64,000 nt of DNA from Heyndrickxia sporothermodurans (GCA_018333075.1 BORH01000003.1:248001-312000); one strand, 5' to 3'. Shown: positions 53,822 through 63,206, counted from the stretch's first letter. The notes: generated from the letters alone by a model not told the origin. Numbers and translations: made by a program.

Positions 53822-55084
53822 ATGTTGGATATAGTTTCTTTAAGACGAGATTTACATCAGCATCCTGAGGTTGGGTTTACGGAATTTCGAACCGCCTCTA
53901 AGGTGGTGGAGCTGTTAACATTATTTGGGTATGACGTCATTTACGGAAAAGATGCGTTGGACGGTGATTCCCGTAGAGGTCTACCGTCTGAAAATGAACT
54001 GGATATGGCTTTTAAGAGAGCATTGCAAAATGGTGCAAATGTGGACATTATTGAAAAAATGAAAGGCGGATATACTGCGGTTGTCGGAATTTTAAAAGGC
54101 AAGGAAGATGGTCCTACTGTGGCCTTTCGATTTGACATGGATGCTTTGCCTGTCACAGAAAGCACGGATGGGGATCACTTTCCACAAGCAGAAGGATTTC
54201 GTTCGAAATATGAAGGCAACATGCATGCATGTGGTCATGATGGACACACGGTAATAGGATTAGGTCTTGCTGCAAAACTATCAGATCGAAACTTTTCAGG
54301 GACGGTTAAATTGATTTTTCAACCTGCAGAAGAGGGTGTTCGAGGAGCATATGCTGTTGTCCAAAAAGGAATCTTGGATGATGTTGACTATTTTTTCAGC
54401 CAACATTTAGGAACAAATGTCCCTTTAGGAGAATTCTATGGTGGATCATCCGGATTCTTAGCGACAACAAAAATGTCTGCAACGTTTATCGGTGTTGCTT
54501 CTCATGCAGGGGCTTCTCCAGAAAAGGGGCGAAATGCCTTAGTAGGTGCAGCTACAGCCTTGCTCAACATTCACGCGATTCCTCGTTTTAGCTCGGGTGA
54601 AACACGAGTTAATGTCGGTGTACTTGAAGGGGGAACCGCTCTTAATATTATCCCCGAAACCGCAAAAATGCTAATTGAAACTCGCTCCATTTCGGAGGAA
54701 GTAAATAAAGAGTTGGAACAACGTGTAAGAAACATTGTTAAACATAGTGCAGAAATGCATGGGCTCGAGCATAAGATTGAAGTCATTGGACAAGCGATAC
54801 CAATTAATTGCGACATAGAGCTTGTTCGCTTGGCTGTAGAAGAGGCTAAACAAGTTGAAGGGTTTTCCTCGCTTAAAGAAGTGAACAAATCTGGTTCACT
54901 TGGAAGTGAAGATGCGAGTTTTATGATCAGACGTGTTCAAGAAAACGGTGGGAAAGGAACCTATATGATAATCGGAACGGATATTCCTGCACCACACCAT
55001 CATCCAAAGTTTGATATTCAAGAAGAGGTTCTCCCTCGGAGTGTAGCCCTATTAAATCGTATTGCACGACGTGTATTAACTTGA
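53822..55084 (+). CDS. M20 family amidohydrolase, AbgA-like
   Basis: 420-aa zinc aminoacylase/carboxypeptidase family protein. RRDLHQHPEVGFTEFRTAS opens it. Metal ligands are in FRFDMDALPV and NMHACGHDGHTVIGL, with FQPAEEGVRGAYA and a C-terminal HHHPKFDIQEE. An insert of about 40 residues after residue 35 (DSRRGLPSENELDMAFKRAL) matches aminobenzoyl-glutamate hydrolase subunit A-type proteins. GGAATGAG upstream gives a moderate SD. Downstream of abgT in the same direction. Confidence 0.85.
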   Translation: MLDIVSLRRDLHQHPEVGFTEFRTASKVVELLTLFGYDVIYGKDALDGDSRRGLPSENELDMAFKRALQNGANVDIIEKMKGGYTAVVGILKGKEDGPTVAFRFDMDALPVTESTDGDHFPQAEGFRSKYEGNMHACGHDGHTVIGLGLAAKLSDRNFSGTVKLIFQPAEEGVRGAYAVVQKGILDDVDYFFSQHLGTNVPLGEFYGGSSGFLATTKMSATFIGVASHAGASPEKGRNALVGAATALLNIHAIPRFSSGETRVNVGVLEGGTALNIIPETAKMLIETRSISEEVNKELEQRVRNIVKHSAEMHGLEHKIEVIGQAIPINCDIELVRLAVEEAKQVEGFSSLKEVNKSGSLGSEDASFMIRRVQENGGKGTYMIIGTDIPAPHHHPKFDIQEEVLPRSVALLNRIARRVLT

Positions 55085-55182
55085 TGATGTAAAGCCTCCA
55101 TTTTGCTAGAAAGCGTATGGGGGCTTTGCCTTTGCGACAGTTAGAGAGCCTACTAAAGAGAAAAATTGAAAAGGTGATAGAA

Positions 55183-56400
55183 ATGAAAAACGTAATAAGC
55201 AAAAGTATTAAAGAATGGCTGACAGAAGCATTGATTAATGAAATTGTAGGGTTTCGAAGGGATCTTCATCAGTATCCGGAGCTAAGCGGTGAAGAATATG
55301 AAACATCTAAAAAGATTCAAGCGAAATTAGAGGAATACGGTATACCTTTCAAAACAGGCTTCGCGAAAACAGGAGTCCTTGGTGTCATTAATGGAGGAAA
55401 ACCCGGAGGAACTGTTGCCTTACGTGCTGATATTGATGCATTACCAATTCAAGAACGGAATGAGCATGAATTCGTTTCGAAGATTGAAGGAAAAATGCAT
55501 GCATGCGGCCATGATTCTCACACCGCGATGCTTTTAGGTGCGGGCTATATTTTACAACAGTTAAAAGATGAATTACCTGGTAAGGTGTTGCTTGTTTTTC
55601 AACCAGCTGAAGAGTTAGCGCCAATCGGGGGAGCCGAGCAAATGATAAAAGACGGTGTATTTGCGGAAGATGTACCCGATGCTATTTTTGCACAGCATGT
55701 ATGGCCGGATTTACCTGTCGGGAAGATTGGTGTGCGGCAAAACGAAATGATGGGCGCATCGGATCGATTTAAAATCGTCATTAAAGGGTCGGGTGGGCAT
55801 GCGAGTATGCCTCATCAAACGACAGATGCTATTATCGTCGCTAATCAGGTAATTACAAGCCTTCAAACGATTGTCAGCCGGAATGTCGACCCGCTAGATC
55901 CAGCAGTTATAACGATTGGACGAATAGAAGGAGGATATCGTTATAATGTCGTAGCTGATGAAGTGACGCTAGAAGGAACGGTCCGCACATTAAAAAAACA
56001 AACGAAAAAGAAGGTGAAAGAACGCTTTTTTTCAATTGTGAAAGGTGTAGCTGAATCCTTCAATGCTCACGCGGAAATCGACTATTTAGATGGTTATCCA
56101 GCTACAATGAATACACCGGAATGGGCAGTTTTAGTGAAAGAAACCGTAATCAATTCATTCGGTCAAAATGCCGCACCGGAAGTAGCGCCTTCCTTAGGCG
56201 GTGAAGATTTTTCGCGTTTTTTATTAAACTATCCGGGAGTTTATTACTGGTTAGGTACGGCGATTGACACAGGAGATCCGCAAAAGCCGCTTCATGATCC
56301 TCAATTTAAACTTAATGAAAAGGCCTTTCCAATTGGCATTGAGATGATGGTGAATGTTGCAATAAACGCATTAGTAAAGCTCGAAAACGAGCTAACGTAA
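55183..56400 (+). CDS. M20 family amidohydrolase
   Basis: 405-aa aminoacylase-type metallopeptidase, paralogous to its upstream neighbour. RRDLHQYPELSGEEYETSKK, the metal motifs LRADIDALPIQ and KMHACGHDSHTAMLLGAGY, FQPAEELAPIGGAEQM and a C-terminal SLGGEDFSRFL with HDPQFKLNE are present. The frame is open from an ATG at 55117, but the ATG at 55183 has AAAGGTGA 5 nt upstream. Between the two genes is AAAGCCTCCAT / ATGGGGGCTTT (55092-55127), a stem without a T run. Likely acts on N-acyl amino acids supplied by the AbgT-like transporter (inference). Confidence 0.87.
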   Translation: MKNVISKSIKEWLTEALINEIVGFRRDLHQYPELSGEEYETSKKIQAKLEEYGIPFKTGFAKTGVLGVINGGKPGGTVALRADIDALPIQERNEHEFVSKIEGKMHACGHDSHTAMLLGAGYILQQLKDELPGKVLLVFQPAEELAPIGGAEQMIKDGVFAEDVPDAIFAQHVWPDLPVGKIGVRQNEMMGASDRFKIVIKGSGGHASMPHQTTDAIIVANQVITSLQTIVSRNVDPLDPAVITIGRIEGGYRYNVVADEVTLEGTVRTLKKQTKKKVKERFFSIVKGVAESFNAHAEIDYLDGYPATMNTPEWAVLVKETVINSFGQNAAPEVAPSLGGEDFSRFLLNYPGVYYWLGTAIDTGDPQKPLHDPQFKLNEKAFPIGIEMMVNVAINALVKLENELT

Positions 56401-56574
56401 ATTTCTAACTGTCTCTTTAGTGTGTGGAACATCTTGAATTAATACCAAAAGAAAAAATAATAGAGGCACAAAAAAATTTAAACAACGAAACTGAATTGAT
56501 TTTGTTCTGCTAATATTATTTGAGACAGATATTGTTGCCAATCTGGATTAGGTATTATTGGAGTGAGAAATAGA

Positions 56575-58155
56575 ATGGCATTTTTTAAAAAGAAGAATAG
56601 ATATCCAGGTGATCAATATTCTCAAGAGTATATAGATGAAATAATGGCCACCCTTATAAAAGAGAATGATATAACGAAGATACCGCTTGCATTTGCTTTT
56701 TTATTAACTAGCTCAAAAGATCTGAAGGAAAGAGCTGTTGAGGTTCTCCAAGCTAGTGTCAAAAAGTTATCCAATATTCAATTGATCAAACTTGATAAGC
56801 TTTTTAGGGAAAGATCCTCAATGGAATGGAGTTATGATTGGAGAAATGAGTCCCCAGAAAATTTATTGTTACCTTCCTTTAAAGAAGAGACAAAATTAAC
56901 GATTTTGGGATTATGTACTTTTCATCCAAATGGATATTTCCGTGAGAAAGCTTTAAACTTATTAGCTGGTTATTCTTCGGGACAAGAATTACCCTTCTTA
57001 CTTCTTAGATGCAATGACTGGGTCCGTGAAGTTAGAGAAAGGGCAAGAACATATGTTGAGAATCGAATTGTTTTCAAATATGTTGATCAATTTGTCAATA
57101 ATTTACCTCTTGTATTTAAACAGAACAGCAGTGAGAGGGAAGACTTTAGATTCCTTTTTGATAAGATTGTTAATTTACTATCGCAAAAGGAGTCTTTAGC
57201 TTCCTTGTACCAAGGTACAAAATCTAAAATAACTCAGATTCGAAAGTTTTGTTATAAGATGATCATTTACTCAAAAGCGTTTACCAAAAAGATGCTTGTA
57301 AACTTTCTAATATTAGAAAAACAGCCACATTCCAGATTGTTGTTATTTAATGAAATCATATCTGATATTAGTAAAGAAGAGTTCAATGAATATTATACTA
57401 TTTTAAAAAGAGACAAATTCTCATTGATAAGGGTAAGAGTTTTACAGCAACTATCCAACATTAATCCTTCTCACAGCAAAAGTGAGCTTGAAAAGGCCAT
57501 TTTCGATAAGAGTGGTGTGATAAGGTCCACTGCACGGTTCTTACTTACAAAACAAAATATCACGGATTTTTCACTTTATTATATAAATGAGATTTCCTCA
57601 AAATCTAAGAAGGATCTTCGTGGAGCCTTATTGGGATTAGGGGAAGTAGGAAATGAGAATCACGTGAAAATAATTATTCCTTTTTTAAATCATCAGAATG
57701 TTGGTATTGTGAAAGCAGCCATTCACGCAATTGAATTGTTAGATGCTGATAATTATAAAAATGTCTTTCTAGAATTGCTAGATCATGAGCACAAAGGTAT
57801 ATCAAAGGATGCTAAAAGATCTTTATTAAACACTTATGAGAAAGATACTATATACCGCTTATATATGTATTCAAAAAATTTACATACGAGATATAATGCA
57901 GCCATCTTATTATGTTCGCTTCCAAAATGGGATGCAATCAATTATATTATTGAATTTTTGGCAAATAGAAACGAGGATGATATCCATTTACTAGGGAAAT
58001 CACAATTTTCTAGATGGATAGTAAATATAAATAGAAGTTTTGAAGCTCCAACTAAATCTCAAATTGATTCAATTAAGCAGGCTTTAAATAGATTTGGCAG
58101 TCAGTTGGAGGAAAGTGAAACAAAATATCTTGAATTTTATATAAAGGGCTTTTGA
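56575..58155 (+). CDS. HEAT-repeat protein of unknown function
   Basis: 526-aa soluble, all-helical protein. HEAT-like repeats are clearest between about 320 and 440: LRGALLGLGEVGNENHVKII, VGIVKAAIHAIELLDADNYK and KGISKDAKRSLLNTY. Earlier repeats (about 40-290) are more diverged. It probably binds a protein or nucleic-acid partner. A GTG at 56563 touches the SD GGAG; the ATG at 56575 gives MAFFKKKNRYPGDQY. No operon partner. Codon use and AT content look local. The 175-bp gap upstream shows nothing. Confidence 0.72.
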   Translation: MAFFKKKNRYPGDQYSQEYIDEIMATLIKENDITKIPLAFAFLLTSSKDLKERAVEVLQASVKKLSNIQLIKLDKLFRERSSMEWSYDWRNESPENLLLPSFKEETKLTILGLCTFHPNGYFREKALNLLAGYSSGQELPFLLLRCNDWVREVRERARTYVENRIVFKYVDQFVNNLPLVFKQNSSEREDFRFLFDKIVNLLSQKESLASLYQGTKSKITQIRKFCYKMIIYSKAFTKKMLVNFLILEKQPHSRLLLFNEIISDISKEEFNEYYTILKRDKFSLIRVRVLQQLSNINPSHSKSELEKAIFDKSGVIRSTARFLLTKQNITDFSLYYINEISSKSKKDLRGALLGLGEVGNENHVKIIIPFLNHQNVGIVKAAIHAIELLDADNYKNVFLELLDHEHKGISKDAKRSLLNTYEKDTIYRLYMYSKNLHTRYNAAILLCSLPKWDAINYIIEFLANRNEDDIHLLGKSQFSRWIVNINRSFEAPTKSQIDSIKQALNRFGSQLEESETKYLEFYIKGF

Positions 58156-58260
58156 GGTTATTATTGGTTATATGGAAAAATGTAAATAGATTGATTCATG
58201 AATAGTATGATGGAGTAAAATATAGGGAATTGTATCATTTTAGAAGATTTAATAAATGAT

Positions 58261-58306
58261 ATTGAAAAAGGCAACCAAAACAACTTGGCTGCCATTTTCA
58301 ATATTT
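58261..58306. terminator. Terminator between the HEAT gene and the Lin0512 gene
   Basis: ATTGAAAA / TTTTCAAT outer stem with inner GGCA-CCAA / TTGG-TGCC pairs; T-rich on the plus side. Usable by both convergent genes. Confidence 0.75.
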
Positions 58307-58347
58307 TATTTCGGTAATTTGTAACTCCAAAAAGTAGTTAGAAGCTA

Positions 58348-58710
58348 TTAATAGCCAACCTCAACGGATGCGACAACGATGTACATCTTATCATTTTTAT
58401 CGCCTTTTTCTTCTAGAACAATTCCGCTTGTCGTTAGCATTCCTCCATCCATCACTTCCACTGTCACTTTTCCAAAGGGGATAGTCTCTTTTACAGCATC
58501 AATATTCAGTTTTTCCTTATCACAAGGAACAGCCAGTTTTACATTTACGATCATATTTTCCAAGCTGTTACCGGGAAGTACAGAGCGGATGCCAGGCATC
58601 GAATTAAAGTGTATGGCATTCTTGATAGCGCGAACAGATGCTTTCGTAATATTTTGTCCATGAACATCAATACCCATTCCTGTTTCAATAAACATTAGTT
58701 TTTCCATCAT
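58348..58710 (-). CDS. Lin0512 family protein
   Basis: 120-aa cytoplasmic protein of the Lin0512 family. MFIETGMGIDVHGQNITKAS near the start, then VRAIKNAIHFNSMPGIRSVL and MDGGMLTTSGIVLEEKGD are the conserved blocks. Often found in Firmicutes and archaea; function unknown. SD GTGAGGTG. Separated from gadB by the gadB terminator. Confidence 0.83.
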   Translation of the reverse strand: MMEKLMFIETGMGIDVHGQNITKASVRAIKNAIHFNSMPGIRSVLPGNSLENMIVNVKLAVPCDKEKLNIDAVKETIPFGKVTVEVMDGGMLTTSGIVLEEKGDKNDKMYIVVASVEVGY

Positions 58711-58743
58711 TTATACACCTCACTATTATTATAGATTCAATTT

Positions 58744-58775
58744 TACCAAAAAAAGACTGACTATAAAAAGTCAGT
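58744..58775 (-). terminator. Terminator of gadB
   Basis: On the minus strand ACTGACT and AGTCAGT close a 6-nt loop and are followed by CTTTTTTT. Confidence 0.82.
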
Positions 58776-58803
58776 ATAAGCTACTTTCTTGAACGTTTCG
58801 AAA

Positions 58804-60273
58804 TTAATGGTGAAAGGCAATGTCATACTTTGTGTCATGTGGTATTTGCCTATTCAAGGAATCTAGAAATGAGACGGCTTCAATAAGGTTCATTAAGAAT
58901 AAATGAGCTAAATCCATAGAAAAACCATTGCGAACCACAACACGCATAATTGTTATATTTTCCATATCTGGGGGTAAAGGATATGCAGGCACTTGCCAGC
59001 CAAATGTACGCATTTGTCGGGATAAGTCGTAAAGATTCCACTTAGAAGTGTATCCTTCTTTTAGCCGCCATGAAAATACAGGAAGATCGGAGCCGTCCGT
59101 AAATAGTTCAAAAGGTCCCATATCATAAATGACCTTGCTAATAAAATGTGCTACTTCTTGTGAAGCCTTATGTACCTCATAATACCCTTCTTTTCCTAAA
59201 CGGAGAAAGTTGTAATATTGCAGGAGTACTTGTGAGCTTGGACGAGAGAAACTCAGTGCAAATGTTGGCATGTTTCCTCCTAAATAGGATACCCGAAAGA
59301 TGAGATCCTCGGGGAGATCTTCAGCCTCACGCCAAATGATCCATGCAAGCCCTGGGTATACTAAGCCATATTTATGCCCGGAAACATTGATGGATTTCAC
59401 CCTAGCTAATTGAAAATCCCAGACTACGTCTGGATGAAGGAATGGAGCTATAAATCCTCCTGAAGCAGCGTCTACATGAATAGGAATATCGAGACCTGTT
59501 CTGGACTGAAGCTCGTCCAAAGCTTTCGCTATTTCCGCGACCGGTTCGTAAAGACCTGTATAAGTCACCCCTAGTGTCGGTATGACTCCGATTGTGTTTT
59601 CATCTACGGAAGCAAGTACCCCCTCAGGATCCAAATAAAGACAATCTGGAGAAATATTCACATAACGCGGTTCAATGTCCCAATAATTCGCGAATTTTTT
59701 CCAAACAACTTGTACGGCAGAACTAAATACGATGTTTGGCCGGTCTATTGGCTTCCCCGCTTTTTTGCGTGCGTTTTGCCAGCGCCGCTTTAATGCAAGC
59801 CCCCCAAGCATGGACGCTTCTGATGATCCTGTTGTCGAAACACCCATCGTACTATTTGGGTGGGGTGAATGCCAGAGATTAGCTAACATTCGTATACATC
59901 GCTCCTCTATTGCCGCTGTCTGTGGGTACGCATCCTTATCAATCAGATTCTTGTTGACCGATTCGGCATATAAGCAATCTGCAGTTTGCTCCATCCAGGT
60001 GGTAACGAATGTTGCAAGATTGAGATGGACATTGCCATCTAGAGCAATTTCATTGTGGACTTTTTTGTACGCGGTTTCAGGTAACATTCCTTTATCAGGC
60101 ATACGAAAACGATCTACATTACGAGCGAATGGAGGATTTATAGTATAGTCACGATTCAACATCATTTGTTCGCTACGCTGTTTCCGACTTCCTTTTCTTA
60201 TATGTTCAGATGGATTGTAAAAAGGATCGAAATGGTTTAAATAGTGGTTATACGTTTTATAATAACGATTCAT
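58804..60273 (-). CDS. gadB: Glutamate decarboxylase
   Basis: 489-aa PLP-dependent decarboxylase producing GABA from glutamate and consuming a proton, an acid-resistance reaction. The PLP lysine is Lys301 in SINVSGHKYGLVYPG. IHVDAASGGFIAPFL supplies the cofactor Asp, and STTGSSEASMLGGLALK the phosphate site. The C-terminus ends DIAFHH; a terminal His region closes the active site at neutral pH in Escherichia coli GadB. About 20 residues longer at the N-terminus than that enzyme. The start is the ATG after AAGGAGG (a TTG precedes it). No glutamate/GABA antiporter gene is adjacent. Confidence 0.94.
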   Translation of the reverse strand: MNRYYKTYNHYLNHFDPFYNPSEHIRKGSRKQRSEQMMLNRDYTINPPFARNVDRFRMPDKGMLPETAYKKVHNEIALDGNVHLNLATFVTTWMEQTADCLYAESVNKNLIDKDAYPQTAAIEERCIRMLANLWHSPHPNSTMGVSTTGSSEASMLGGLALKRRWQNARKKAGKPIDRPNIVFSSAVQVVWKKFANYWDIEPRYVNISPDCLYLDPEGVLASVDENTIGVIPTLGVTYTGLYEPVAEIAKALDELQSRTGLDIPIHVDAASGGFIAPFLHPDVVWDFQLARVKSINVSGHKYGLVYPGLAWIIWREAEDLPEDLIFRVSYLGGNMPTFALSFSRPSSQVLLQYYNFLRLGKEGYYEVHKASQEVAHFISKVIYDMGPFELFTDGSDLPVFSWRLKEGYTSKWNLYDLSRQMRTFGWQVPAYPLPPDMENITIMRVVVRNGFSMDLAHLFLMNLIEAVSFLDSLNRQIPHDTKYDIAFHH

Positions 60274-60428
60274 CAAGATCCTCCTTATGTAATAGTTAGT
60301 TAATAAGTATGAGGAACATCACTAATCTAGAAGTTTAAAAAATAAAATCCCTTCTCAAGTAGTGATAAAAATCAATTTTGAAATATTCTTGTGTTGAAAA
60401 TAAGAGAGGAATTGTCCAACTAATAATG

Positions 60429-60664
60429 AGAAGTGCCCGAAATAAGGGGGGAAGTGCCCAAATGAAAAGGGAGTGCTCGAAACAAGAGAGAAAGTGCCCA
60501 AAAATAAATGGAAAGTGCCCGAAACAAGAGAGAAAGTGTCCAAAAATAAATGGAAAGTGCCCGAAACAAGAGGGAAAGTGCCCGAAATAAAAGGAAAAGT
60601 GTCCAAATGAAAAGGGAGTGCTCGAAATAAAAGAGAAAGTGTTCAAATAATGAGAAGTGTCCAG
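60429..60664. repeat. 21-bp repeat array B, 12 copies of a GTGCCCGAA-type unit
   Basis: GTG cores start at 60433, 60454, 60473, 60494, 60515, 60536, 60557, 60578, 60599, 60618, 60639 and 60657: a 21-bp period with occasional 18-19 bp steps. Consensus AAGTGCCCGAAACAAGAGAG. Several units alternate with an AAATAAATGGA form, a 42-bp higher-order period. Same unit, number and strand as array A at 2719-2960. Minus-strand open frames in the repeat encode Phe-Gly-His-Phe peptides without SD and are rejected as genes. Function unknown. Confidence 0.9.
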
Positions 60665-60717
60665 ATTATTTTTTATATTTTCTCCAAACATGGTAGTAAA
60701 GATAATTTCTGTGGTAG

Positions 60718-60813
60718 AAGTATAATTGTTCCGGAATCTATTCGATAATTAAAGCTGAAAATGGAAATGTAGCAAATGCGACAAGGTTAAAAGTGAAAGT
60801 AGTAGAAAAATGA
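60718..60813 (+). pseudogene. Possible 3' end remnant of a lost gene
   Basis: A frame open from 60718 to a TGA at 60811-60813 encodes AENGNVANATRLKVKVVEK at its end, which reads like the C-terminus of a secreted beta-rich (Ig-like) protein. It has no start and a stop just upstream. Weak evidence; chance is possible. Confidence 0.25.
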
Positions 60814-60995
60814 AATAGAGACAAGGATCTTAAGCTATTAATATTTGTAAAGGTAGACTGGCTCCATTTTTAAAATAACATTTTAACCAAAGGTAGATTC
60901 TTTGTTAGATCAGCAAAAAGGGATTCAGAATGTTTCCATCCCGAACCCATTTATTTTTTCTTGTCCTTTCATTATTAAAAGGTTGGATATCTCCT
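60814..60995. other. Region between array B and the AhpD-like gene
   Basis: AT-rich; no gene, clear terminator or repeat recognised. Confidence 0.4.
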
Positions 60996-61400
60996 CTATT
61001 CTAATTTCATCATTGCACCAAAATATTGTGAAGCTGTTGTAAATGCAATAAATGCACAAAGCTCACTAATTTCTTTTTCAGTAAAATACTCTTTCAATAT
61101 ATCAAAAGCTGAATTGGGTATTTCTCCTTTATGCTTTAGAAATACTTCTGCAAAACCTACTGCAACAGATATTTTTTCATTAAACTTTTCAGGCTCAGGC
61201 TTTCCTTTGGCTTTACAATACTCACAGCCATTCCCTTGCGCTAAGGTTCTTCTTACTTGCTCCTTTAATTCAGAAGAGAGGAACCCATCTTTTTCTAATA
61301 CATTTCCTAAGGAAGACCATCCCTTCATTATTTCTACATGATGTCCTAGTAATCTTTGAAATGGAGTATCTCCATTAGTAGATTCATTAATCATTGCCAT
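60996..61400 (-). CDS. Carboxymuconolactone decarboxylase/AhpD-like protein
   Basis: 134-aa all-helical protein of the CMD/AhpD superfamily. The redox-type CEYC pair (about residues 59-62) is in GNGCEYCKAKGKPEPEKF; the AhpD histidine that normally follows the CXXC is not at its usual place, so peroxidase-partner activity is uncertain. Next typical part is FNEKISVAVGFAEVFLKHKG. GGAGGGA before the ATG. Divergent from an Lrp-type regulator gene 110 bp away, which may control it. Confidence 0.78.
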   Translation of the reverse strand: MAMINESTNGDTPFQRLLGHHVEIMKGWSSLGNVLEKDGFLSSELKEQVRRTLAQGNGCEYCKAKGKPEPEKFNEKISVAVGFAEVFLKHKGEIPNSAFDILKEYFTEKEISELCAFIAFTTASQYFGAMMKLE

Positions 61401-61510
61401 TATTTATCCCTCCTTGATATATATAATGATATATAATAAAATGACTAAATAACATTAAAATAGAAAAGAGAAATAATTAATTGTTTTATTAATTTAACAA
61501 AAAAATAGGG

Positions 61511-61966
61511 ATGTATTTAAAAATGAAAATAGATGAAATGGATAAAAAAATATTGGATGAATTACAAAAAAATAGTCGTTTATCGATGAGTGAACTTGGA
61601 AGAAGGGTTAATTTGTCCTCTCCTTCAGTTACAGAAAGGGTAAGGCAAATGGAATCATTTGGTGTAATAAAAAAGTATACATTAGAAATTGATTACGAAA
61701 AGTTAGGTTTACCTATACAGTGTATTATTGAAGTAACTGTGAAAAACGGAAATTATAAATCTTTTAAAAAATATATAGAGGATCTGCCAAATGTAGAGTT
61801 TTGTTATCGTATTGCAGGAAATGCTTGTTATATGTTAAAAATGCAGTTTGAATCGTTCAAGGAAGCAGAAAAATTCATTGATGACATCAATCCTTATGCA
61901 CATACGGTAACCCATTTTATTTTTTCACAAGTCCAAACCAACTTGAAGTTAAGTACAGAATCATAA
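61511..61966 (+). CDS. Lrp/AsnC family transcriptional regulator
   Basis: 151-aa regulator. N-terminal HTH: IDEMDKKILDELQKNSRLSM and LGRRVNLSSPSVTERVRQME. C-terminal RAM ligand domain about 70-145 with VKNGNYKSFKKYIEDLPNVE. Start ambiguous: the ATG at 61511 touches AGGG, the ATG at 61523 is 12 nt from it and gives MKIDEMDKKIL, the usual Lrp start. Divergent with the AhpD-like gene; palindromic AT repeats (ATATATAATGATATATAAT) between them are candidate operators. Ligand unknown. Confidence 0.85.
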   Translation: MYLKMKIDEMDKKILDELQKNSRLSMSELGRRVNLSSPSVTERVRQMESFGVIKKYTLEIDYEKLGLPIQCIIEVTVKNGNYKSFKKYIEDLPNVEFCYRIAGNACYMLKMQFESFKEAEKFIDDINPYAHTVTHFIFSQVQTNLKLSTES

Positions 61967-62094
61967 TACTAGAAAGAAAAATTCACATTTCTAAGCTAAT
62001 TAGTATTCCAGTCTTGCTTTTATTCTGAATTTGGTAAAAATGTGATAAAATAGTCATTATTCATTTTTGGAAGTAATAGGGGGAAACAGGAATC

Positions 62095-63165
62095 ATGATT
62101 CAGAGAAAATGGAAGCTGAGAAAAAAATATTTCTATTTATTTGCATTACTGCTTTTAATACCATTTTCTCTTTTATACGTAACCTCAAATACATATGCTA
62201 AAACAAAGGATATTGCACCGAAATTTGATTGGGCACACTCTTTTTCAGAAGGTTTAGCAGGTGTAACCGAAAAGGGGAAATATGGATTTGTTGATAAATC
62301 TGGAAAAATGGTGATCAAACCCTATTATAATTCGATTGACGTTTTTTCTGAAGGTTTAGTCGGTGTTGAGGTAAAAGGGAAATGGGGATATATTGATAAA
62401 AAAGGAAAGATGAGGATTAAGCCCCAATACCAACAGGCTAATCAATTTTCTGAAGGTCTAGCATCAGTGAGGATAAAAGGAAAGTATGGGTTTATCAATA
62501 AAAAAGGAAAAATCGTTATTAAACCTCGATATGATTGGGTTTCTGACTTTTCTGAAGGTCTTGCAGCCGTACAAGTAAAAGGGAAACGTGGGTTTATAGA
62601 TAAAAAGGGAAGAATTAAGATTAAACCACAGTATGATGAGGTATCTGATTTTTCTGAAGGACTTTCTATTGTAAGGACAAATAGTGTAGCTCATATTGGG
62701 GCATATGGTGTGATTGATAAAAAAGGGAAAATTGTTTTAAAGCAAAAATATGATAATATTACAGAGTTCTCTGAAGGATTAGCTTCCTTTATGATTAATG
62801 GAAAAACAGGCTTTGTAAACACAAAAGGAAAAATCATCATTAAACCTCAAGATTGTCAGGTTTCGGAAAGAGGATTTTCGAATGGAGTATCGAAAATGCT
62901 TTGCGGGAAAAGGTTTAGGGAGAAAGTAGCTTTTATGAACAAGGCAGGGAAGTTTGTCTTGACAACTAAATATGATAACTATTCAATAGGATATTTCTCC
63001 GAAGGTCTTGTACCAGTCGAATCAAAGGGGAAATGGGGATTTATGGATAAAAAGGGACGAATGAAGATTAAGCCCCAATATGATTATGTTTCCGAGTTTA
63101 CCGAAGGAATGGCGGTAGTAGGAAAAGGATTTAAATATGGATACATACGTAATCCTCTTAAATAA
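62095..63165 (+). CDS. Exported WG-repeat protein
   Basis: 356-aa protein with an N-terminal signal or anchor (about 12-33) and eight to nine WG repeats of about 35 residues. The unit is FSEGLAxVxxKGKxGFIDKK followed by GKMxIKPQYD. One repeat (about 250-290, DCQVSERGFSNGVSKML) is degenerate. WG repeats are thought to form beta-rich cell-surface or binding modules; function is unknown. SD GGGGGAAA. Its own terminator follows. Confidence 0.88.
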   Translation: MIQRKWKLRKKYFYLFALLLLIPFSLLYVTSNTYAKTKDIAPKFDWAHSFSEGLAGVTEKGKYGFVDKSGKMVIKPYYNSIDVFSEGLVGVEVKGKWGYIDKKGKMRIKPQYQQANQFSEGLASVRIKGKYGFINKKGKIVIKPRYDWVSDFSEGLAAVQVKGKRGFIDKKGRIKIKPQYDEVSDFSEGLSIVRTNSVAHIGAYGVIDKKGKIVLKQKYDNITEFSEGLASFMINGKTGFVNTKGKIIIKPQDCQVSERGFSNGVSKMLCGKRFREKVAFMNKAGKFVLTTKYDNYSIGYFSEGLVPVESKGKWGFMDKKGRMKIKPQYDYVSEFTEGMAVVGKGFKYGYIRNPLK

Positions 63166-63206
63166 AAATACATATTTACTATATTAAGAGACAAATAAAA
63201 CAGTTT

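Noticed and set aside
60335-60691. Open frames on both strands in repeat array B
   Set aside because: Same repeat artefact as in array A: no start signals and repetitive peptides only.
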